A program made the position numbers and the translations under genes. 64,000 nucleotides of DNA, taken from NCBI GenBank assembly GCA_027946365.1, contig JAPEUQ010000009.1, forward strand, positions 806,001 to 870,000. The letters are read 5' to 3'. Below, in pieces: positions 57,619 through 64,000 of the stretch. Positions within the stretch are counted from its first letter, which is position 1. Each line of letters begins with the position of its first letter. This DNA is from Kalmusia sp. IMI 367209 (lineage: Eukaryota; Ascomycota; Dothideomycetes; Pleosporales; Didymosphaeriaceae). The notes beneath the pieces are model-generated. The model saw nothing but the letters and a program-made list of their open reading frames with translations, had not been told where the DNA came from and did no database searches.

Positions 57619-58517
57619 TGGTTCAAAAACGAATACCTCTTCACTGCCGTGTCAGTGCTTGAGATGGGAGAGGTAACGTCGCAACATGCACAGATAAATG
57701 CAAACGCAAGCACAGTGACAGGCATTTTGACTTGAGATCATGGTTTCCCAACCTCATGAGTTCTTGTGTCAACACGTGAGCCAAGCAGCATAGCTCCAAG
57801 CTGGCCTATCAGAAGTCGCGGAGTAGGGGTTATGCAGCATAGGTCTAGAAGACGAGACGAGGCCACGCTTCTCATCAGAGTTCCAAGACAGTGGAAGCCG
57901 GAAAGAACGGCCTTGGAAAGTTATACCAAGAAGAAAGAGGCTCAGTTCAGGCACTAGTTGTGGCGCAAGCACGTGCTGGGGTGAACACGCTACAGTTTAG
58001 CGTAACAAACATTCATTTTTTGCATTCGACATCTAAGGGCATTGCTATACTCCGGTTCCGAACAAGAAAACTTCAAGGATGATGAATCCTGGCTAGACAA
58101 ACTCGATGTCATCCACGCCAATTTGGCGCTAACTGCATCATGGCTTGGCCAGACCCCAGCGCATGCATGCCATCAACCCGGTCGATAATTTGACAGCTCG
58201 ACATCGTCGATCCGCGCTGCAGTCCGTCGTCTATTTACACCTATATGGGTTGCAAGCGCAGAGACCGTAATCACCCTCGCAGCCGCATCTCATCCTTCGT
58301 TCTCCAGGCGCCTCGATCAGTGGCTGCGCTAAGACGTCATCGATGCTCTTTCACGAAAGACACCATGACGCGCCCACCCACAGCGTGCCGCTTGTTGCGC
58401 AACACCATTGGAATGTCGGGATGGTGGCTGAAGAAGTGGGCTGGCTGATATAATGGCTTCCGCCAACCCCGTCCGCATTTCTCGTACTGACACTCACAAT
58501 CACACACTGAAGCCAGC
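57619..58517. other. Divergent promoter region of noxC and hydrolase gene
   Basis: 0.9 kb with short frames only; no gene seen. Confidence 0.45.
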
Positions 58518-59528
58518 ATGCCGACATGGCCAGAGCCGGACGCTTCCTCCAAGGACTCCACCATTCAACTCACGACGCGCCATAATCGCTCGATTCTCAC
58601 GCTCCTGCTTCACATGCTTCTTCGCCCCTTCCACAATCATGTTGGACGGCCTTTGAAGAAGCAGCCGAAGGGCTCGCTCGAGATTAAAGCCTCGCCGATA
58701 GGAACCAAGAACTGTACCGTAACGCACCAGAAGATTTGTGATATCAATGTGTATGAAATGCTATCCAAAGAAGCACCAAAAGGAGGTATAAAGAAGCGGA
58801 TATATTACTTCGCCGGCGGAGGATGGCAGAGCCCGCCTTCGTCTCAGCACTGGGGCATATGCTCGAAGATGGCACAAGACATACCAGGCACAATCGTATC
58901 GCTTGTCTCATATCCGCTCGCACCGAATAATCCAGCGCCCAGCGCATTTCCGTGGCTATTGCGATTCTACCGAGAGATCATGAGGGCGGCCGAAGAGGCG
59001 GGCGAGAAAGTCATTTTGGCCGGCGACTCTTCGGGAGGCAACATTGTGCTTTCCATAGTCCTCGAGGCATTACGCGAGGATGACGAAGGCTCGAGCTCAG
59101 AGATAAAACCCGCACCGCATCCAGTCGCCGTATTCGCAACGTGCCCGTCAACCGACCTGACCCGCAGCAATCCCGACATCGAGAAATTGGCGAAAAGCGA
59201 CCCGATCCTTACTCCAAAATTTGTCAAAAGGACAGCAGACGCCTGGTACGGGGACTGGGATCCTACCGATCGAAGAGTTACCCCCAACAACGCCGACATC
59301 TCGTTGCTAGCAAAGTACGAGGTACACGTGCACGGCATCACTGCAGGGCACGACATTCTGAGCCCCGACGGCGTCATATTCAGAAAGAAGCTTGCCGAGA
59401 GCGGCGTTACTGGGCAATGGTTGCACTGGGAGAAGCAGATGCACTGCTTCGTCCTGACGTACCCTTATGGGCTACGTGAGGCCAAGGAAGCCGTGACTTG
59501 GCTTGTGGACATTTTGAAAGCGGAGTGA
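58518..59528 (+). CDS. Alpha/beta-hydrolase fold-3 (HSL-like) esterase
   Basis: Single exon, 336 aa. The oxyanion loop of the hormone-sensitive-lipase family appears as YYFAGGGWQSP (HGGG changed to AGGG), the nucleophile Ser is in LAGDSSGGNIVLS, the acid is in TAGHDILSPDG and the catalytic His in KQMHCFVLTYP. The first Gly-motif His is replaced by Ala (FAGGGW), an oddity shared by some fungal members. No signal peptide is apparent, and the first hydrophobic stretch (ILTLLLHMLLRPF) could be an anchor. Substrate not predictable. Confidence 0.85.
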   Translation: MPTWPEPDASSKDSTIQLTTRHNRSILTLLLHMLLRPFHNHVGRPLKKQPKGSLEIKASPIGTKNCTVTHQKICDINVYEMLSKEAPKGGIKKRIYYFAGGGWQSPPSSQHWGICSKMAQDIPGTIVSLVSYPLAPNNPAPSAFPWLLRFYREIMRAAEEAGEKVILAGDSSGGNIVLSIVLEALREDDEGSSSEIKPAPHPVAVFATCPSTDLTRSNPDIEKLAKSDPILTPKFVKRTADAWYGDWDPTDRRVTPNNADISLLAKYEVHVHGITAGHDILSPDGVIFRKKLAESGVTGQWLHWEKQMHCFVLTYPYGLREAKEAVTWLVDILKAE

Positions 59529-60282
59529 CTGCTCGGCATCCTGCCCCCCGGACGGACGTTGCCCGTCATTACATTCAGTTTGCGCATGTTTTCGCGAAGA
59601 TACCCTTCATTGAGTAGACTTTTGATTTCACCCCCTGTATTTTTTTTTAAATCCCCATCATGGTGCACCTTACATATAAGCAAGGTCTTAAACTATCCAT
59701 ACGTAATCATCTTTACTGCAAATTACATAGTCCCTTCATCTCTCAACTGTCTGATCTCAAGCAGCCGTCACTCATTCCCGATTTAACCCGCATCCCCTTG
59801 TCGGCGCTCGCCGTCTCCATCTTCAACACTCGCCTACATCTCAACAAAAGCATCAGGGACAGCGCTTCGGCGTAGGCGGATTCTTGGGCGACGGAGAGGT
59901 CGGGCGCGGCATAGGCGGCCAAGAGGTGTGCATTTATTTGTGGGCGGAGTTCTTTCCTAGCGAGCTGTGAGGTTGTTGGTGCTGCGGATCAGGGCGCCGA
60001 TTAGGTCTGCAGGATCGACGGGGTTGAGGGGGCGGGGAGTTCAGGACTAGGGCGCTCTGAACACATGTTGTCACGGTGGTCGAGTTTGAGTGTAGAAGTG
60101 GGTCAGGGGAACGGCGGCTGCGGAGGGTAAATATATTTCGTGTAAAAGTGGCGAGGGAAGGTGGTCATGAGAGTGACAGTGTTGATTCTGGATTATGATT
60201 ATTGTTGTAATATATATTTGTGGCAAACATATATAGCCAAGACTTGATTAGATTCCCCTTGTGCCGAAGAAGCAGGTCGGAA
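59529..60282. other. Intergenic between convergent genes
   Basis: 3' flanks of the hydrolase and the seven-helix protein. No gene seen. Confidence 0.45.
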
Positions 60283-61380
60283 TCACTTGAACCCGTTATT
60301 CTGCTTCCTCAGTTCGCGAGTGCTGCTCTCGCTCATAGCATCGGTATCGTCTTCCACCGTGACACTGATCTCCGTGGTCTTCACCACTTTACTCAGATCT
60401 TCTAGTTCCTTACCCCTGTCATCCCCCATGCGCGCATACGGGCCCTCGATGACGCTTGTGCGAGTCGCCGTCTTGGTGGCAGTCTTGTTATGTGTCCCGC
60501 GCGCATCACTCCCCGTCAAGCGCGAGCCTGTCGGCCCGCTCAGGCCTCCGTTCAGTCCCTCCTTGGTGAGCTCAATCAGTCTGTTCAAGATGTAGAACTC
60601 GAACTTGAGCTTGATGCTGTAGGCGAGCGTCTTCCAGCTCGTTTGGATGTCGTAGAGGCCAGCGTACTGGAAGGCGAGGATGGTGACGTCGAGCAAGATG
60701 ACGAGAAGGTTGACCAGGACGAGGTGAATCAGCAATTGCCGCGTGTCGGCGTTCCTGAATGTAGCGGAGCTCTTCATCAATAGATAGGTGCGGTATATGT
60801 ACAAGCCGCTGATGACGCATTCCTGGACGAAGAAGGAGGTGACCTGGAACCTCTCCCACACTTTGTAAATGCTGAGGTACTTTTCCGGATGTGCCGATTG
60901 CGAGCCCGCGTATAGCGTTGTTGCACCGACTTGTACGACGAGGAGATCGATCAAGATGAGCACTAGCAGCCAGCGGTCCTTGGAGCGGCCTCGCGATATC
61001 AGGTGGAGGCGGGAGTAGAGAACTACACTTTGCCCGGTGATCATCATCATGCCGCCAGGGCCGACGAGGAAGATTTCCAAGGGGAAGGAGTCGATGACAT
61101 TGAAGTTGCGGAAGAAGTATCCAAGCGCGTGTAGAATGATGCCCAGCGAGGCGGCGATGAGCGACCAGAAATAGATGCTTTTGTGATTGCGAAATGTGCG
61201 CAGTATCTTGATGAAGACTTCAACGGCATTGTAGACGCCCAGAGCTAGGAAAACAATGACGACGAGTTGGGTGCGGTGGGACATGACGTGGTCGGCACCC
61301 ATGCCATTGCTGCTGCTGTCTCTAGGAAACAGTATCGGACCCATCGCTGTGGGTGGCATGGAGCGGGGAAGGGGGATCAA
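60283..61380 (-). CDS. Seven-transmembrane fungal integral membrane protein
   Basis: Single exon, up to 365 aa, with seven hydrophobic helices: LVVIVFLALGVYNAVEVFI, FWSLIAASLGIILHALGYFF, FLVGPGGMMMITGQSVVLY, WLLVLILIDLLVVQVGATTL, FFVQECVISGLYIYRTYLL, LLIHLVLVNLLVILLDVTIL and a last one near WKTLAYSIKLKFEFYILN. The N-terminus is outside if the seven helices are correct. The long hydrophilic C-terminal tail is Thr/Ser/Arg-rich (KTATKTATRTSV) and could be phosphorylated. It belongs to the fungal integral-membrane families with GPCR-like layout; function and ligand are unknown. The start among several Met is not fixed. Confidence 0.75.
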   Translation of the reverse strand: MIPLPRSMPPTAMGPILFPRDSSSNGMGADHVMSHRTQLVVIVFLALGVYNAVEVFIKILRTFRNHKSIYFWSLIAASLGIILHALGYFFRNFNVIDSFPLEIFLVGPGGMMMITGQSVVLYSRLHLISRGRSKDRWLLVLILIDLLVVQVGATTLYAGSQSAHPEKYLSIYKVWERFQVTSFFVQECVISGLYIYRTYLLMKSSATFRNADTRQLLIHLVLVNLLVILLDVTILAFQYAGLYDIQTSWKTLAYSIKLKFEFYILNRLIELTKEGLNGGLSGPTGSRLTGSDARGTHNKTATKTATRTSVIEGPYARMGDDRGKELEDLSKVVKTTEISVTVEDDTDAMSESSTRELRKQNNGFK

Positions 61381-62642
61381 ATAATGATCGACCCGATGCA
61401 GCTGTCAATGTTAGCCACGTGTAGGTGTGGGTCGGAGCGATGCGTCTGGGGGAAGGAGCGTAGGCTGGCCGACTATAACAAGTCGTGTTGGTAGCATGGC
61501 AAGCAAGCGCACATTCTCCAGCCGTGTCTACGATCGCTTCCAGAGTTTGGCGGTGCGCTACCTCTGCCGTCTCATCCTAGACACCTTCCTATTCCTTCGT
61601 CCCAGGTTTTCTTCTTTGTGGAGGACTTGCCGTCCTTCATCCCTCGTGATCCCGGCCAAGGCCATCGTCTCTGGCAATGCGAACGCTATCTCGTCAAGCA
61701 GAACGTGCAGATGTAAAAGCCTCAAACGGCCACATTAAAGCCTTCAGCGTAGCTGGCCATGGTGAATGTCGCGCCGATACTGTCGTTGGATGACATGCAC
61801 AGGGATATGGCGTGAACTGCAAGCTGATTGATCCTCCTCTTCAATCAACACATGTGATGAGACACCGATGGCGCGTCCTCGGGATGGCCGTTGGCATGGC
61901 CAGCAAACGAGCGTCCATGAACCATAATCTCCGACATGCCCAGATCCCCGACTATTACTTTTTTTTTCGCTTCTTGACACCTGAAGGATTTGGGTGGCGA
62001 TCGACCACGCGAGTAGGTCGTACATAGGCTTTCGCTTAACTAGGCGGTCCAATGTCTGTCGAGGACTATAACCAGCCTTGTGGGGTGGTTTGTGGGGTGA
62101 CACCTGAGAACCGACAGCCACGCATGTGCAGGCGTGGGCATTGATGCAACAATGGGCTAATTAGTTCGTATATCGTCTCATCAAATGCTCTAGCGATCCT
62201 AGAAAGGGGAAAAGATGCCTCCATCTCGGGAGCACATTGTCGTGCGAGAGCAAATGAGGTCAAGTACAGTCAAAATAAGCGGAAAAAGTTCCGCTGCAAT
62301 ACCTTGAAAGAGTTACTGTGATGATACTTTACAAGCGGCGCCCCAAGCCGATATTACGGAGCTGACACGGAGCCCAGAACGAAACCAAAGGGTATCGCTC
62401 GGAGACCTGGCGTTGAGTCGGCCGCATTTACAGAGCGTAGTAAGGGGTAACATGCCGCACGTATCGTAATGACAGAATTGCCATGAGCCTAGATCGATCT
62501 AATGTAATTCCTACCCAGCTACTACTACCGAACTACTGTGATGGATTGACGGCTGTAGATGAATCTTGTAGTGTATTGTGGATCCTGGGGTAGCTCGGCC
62601 GACGATATCCGTTTTCAGACCGTCCTAGTACCGTAGCTCTTG
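61381..62642. other. Intergenic, no gene supported
   Basis: 1.26 kb upstream of the seven-helix gene and downstream of the HET gene. A plus-strand frame from ATG 61496 (MASKRTFSSRVYDRF) and a second frame with FFFVEDLPSFIPRDPG just after it read like protein fragments but sit in different frames without usable splice sites. Confidence 0.4.
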
Positions 62643-64000
62643 CTACTCGATTTCAATATTGCCGATGGCGTTCCCTTCTAGAGCCTCTCCATACATGATA
62701 TCTTCAACGTAAGCTTGACCGAGAAGCTTCCAACGTCCTTCGCTTCCTTTCCTCATGACTAGCGGGTACTCACTTCCTTTGACGATCATGATAGCGTCAC
62801 CTCTCTCTATCATGTTTGTTGCAATGCCCATGCGGCCCTTTGATGTGACAAAGAAACGTCTCCCGGGAAGAGTTCCGATCAACGCCGTGCTGTAATTATT
62901 GCGTAGAGGCGAAGAGATGACATCGTGCTTTCTATTATTGGCCATCTCTTCGATTTCCTGCCAGGTAGGAAGTAAACGGGCAGCAATTTGATCGTGCTGC
63001 AAGAGCAGCTCTAACGTGGAGCGAGTCACCTCCAATGCTTCATCTTGGCTGCTACGTCGGAAAAGATAGGAACTTAGTCTGTCCAGAACGAAGTCTCGAA
63101 ATAGGGGACCGTACTCGGCAGATGACGGTTCCTCGACAGTGCCACCCCCGTTTTGTCGGTTTATAATTAAAGTCCGCCAGAATCTTTCGACAACCTTCTC
63201 TGCGTTGAGTATAGCGTGTGACCCTCCACAAGCCCAATTCAGAGTTTCAAAAGACTCAATCAGGCTTTCTTCCGCTTCCCAGCCGATACCGCCAAGGAGT
63301 GTCACCTCATCTTCTCTAAAACCAGTAACGCTGATGACATTTTCACTTGGATGTAAGATACTAAGGTCTTCCCGATAGAAGTTCCCGGAATTGTAACGGT
63401 GCAGTCCATGAAAATGGGGCCATGGTATTGGGTCCAGCTCTAAACTCCAGTCAGGTATCCAAGAAGGAAGATCAGATATACGACGAGATAAGCCAAGACC
63501 CGCATTGTCGAAAAGAATGGGTCTTAAGCTTGGATGTAGCGCAATCTTGGAGTAAAGTTCTTTGACTGGAACTTTGTAATCTGCCTCAATGCGTAAGTCA
63601 TCTTGCAATCCTAATATCGCATAGATATGATCATGAAGAGCTGAACACGTCTTTCCTCTTGAGAATTCAAGACAAAAGCGAAGGCTTTCCAGGATTCCAT
63701 TGCTTAAAAATCTGCGAGCCCTCCCGGCTTGTGGGTAGAATAAAAAATCGCGAAGATAATTCGCTGCTACTGCACCAGCCCACGTATACTTGTCGATAAA
63801 GACCTTCTTATTATAGTACAGTATTGATACTATACCTATGCTTGAAAACTTTTCCATTTCGTTGACACGGAAAGTCCCATACCAAACCTTTCCTTTGGAT
63901 GGCAAAACACATTCTTGTATGGTCCAGACGCGGTGAAACCATGATCTTCGTAGGAAAGCAGTGAGAAATTTGAAGGTTTTTTCGTCTGGTTCTGGAAAGC
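62643..64000 (-). CDS. HET-domain protein, C-terminal part (cut by window edge)
   Basis: The frame is open to the right edge, so the start and most of the HET domain are outside. At the edge it reads FLRRSWFHRVWTIQECVL, the conserved end of the HET domain (WFxRVWTIQE). Next come HDHIYAILGL, SLRPILFDNAG, LPSWIPDWS and a C-terminal RRFFVTSKGRMGIA, MIVKGSEYPLV and YVEDIMYGEAL, the usual order of the long HET proteins of Pezizomycotina. No stop or frame break is seen, unlike the HET copy at 30.6-32.7 kb. Role in non-self recognition is inferred from the family. Confidence 0.9.
   Translation of the reverse strand, partial: FPEPDEKTFKFLTAFLRRSWFHRVWTIQECVLPSKGKVWYGTFRVNEMEKFSSIGIVSILYYNKKVFIDKYTWAGAVAANYLRDFLFYPQAGRARRFLSNGILESLRFCLEFSRGKTCSALHDHIYAILGLQDDLRIEADYKVPVKELYSKIALHPSLRPILFDNAGLGLSRRISDLPSWIPDWSLELDPIPWPHFHGLHRYNSGNFYREDLSILHPSENVISVTGFREDEVTLLGGIGWEAEESLIESFETLNWACGGSHAILNAEKVVERFWRTLIINRQNGGGTVEEPSSAEYGPLFRDFVLDRLSSYLFRRSSQDEALEVTRSTLELLLQHDQIAARLLPTWQEIEEMANNRKHDVISSPLRNNYSTALIGTLPGRRFFVTSKGRMGIATNMIERGDAIMIVKGSEYPLVMRKGSEGRWKLLGQAYVEDIMYGEALEGNAIGNIEIE

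Noticed and set aside
61496..61735. Small gene on the plus strand (MASKRTFSSRVYDRF and FFFVEDLPSFIP)
   Set aside because: The two protein-like pieces are in different frames with no intron that joins them, and neither shows a domain.
1..64000. CRISPR arrays, insertion sequences, bacterial origins
   Set aside because: No evenly spaced direct repeats or transposase frames were seen, and the sequence is clearly eukaryotic.

Overview
The window is nuclear DNA of a filamentous ascomycete (Pezizomycotina). Genes are intron-bearing, with mostly 43-60 nt introns, GT-AG ends and CTAAC/CTGAC-like branch sites. The gene content fits: a HapX-type iron regulator with cysteine-rich regions, an EF-hand NoxC-type NADPH oxidase, HET-domain genes, a DUF3405 protein and an ankyrin/CorA protein. 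The class Dothideomycetes is a guess from overall protein flavour; no rRNA or marker is present.

Layout. 0.5-6.7 kb: NADH pyrophosphatase (one-base frameshift), mitochondrial-type cysteine synthase CysB, and condensin subunit Ycg1/Cnd3 divergent from it. 7.5-18.6 kb: ankyrin/CorA-like membrane protein, a secreted copper amine oxidase (one-base frameshift), a protein with two GFA (CENP-V) domains and a NIMA-like kinase. 20.5-22.3 kb: hapX, with a GATA-type iron-regulator motif just before its start codon. 22.8-32.7 kb is an accessory island: a doubtful low-complexity gene, a long inverted repeat, a very large kinase/zinc-finger/vWA-like gene containing a polyketide-synthase ketosynthase fragment, a GC-rich nested hairpin and a dead HET gene with RIP-like stops. 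33.2-46.7 kb is mostly housekeeping: thymidylate kinase, Slx1, KDM5-type demethylase, Oxa1, Tom13/Mim1 and Shp1/p47. 47.9-61.4 kb: DUF3405 protein, secreted SurE-like nucleotidase, PBP2-like protein, flavin monooxygenase, NoxC, an alpha/beta hydrolase and a seven-helix membrane protein. A second HET gene runs off the right edge.

No operons or metabolic cluster are evident. Likely shared promoters are cysB/condensin, slx1/kdm5 and tom13/shp1. Tight convergent pairs are NPY1/cysB, cdc8/slx1 and FMO/noxC. Exon-phase bookkeeping gives clean gene models for almost all genes. In three of them (NADH pyrophosphatase, amine oxidase, composite kinase) the only way to restore the family sequence is to remove one base from a short homopolymer. 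This is either a recurring assembly error or real decay, and it deserves a check against reads.
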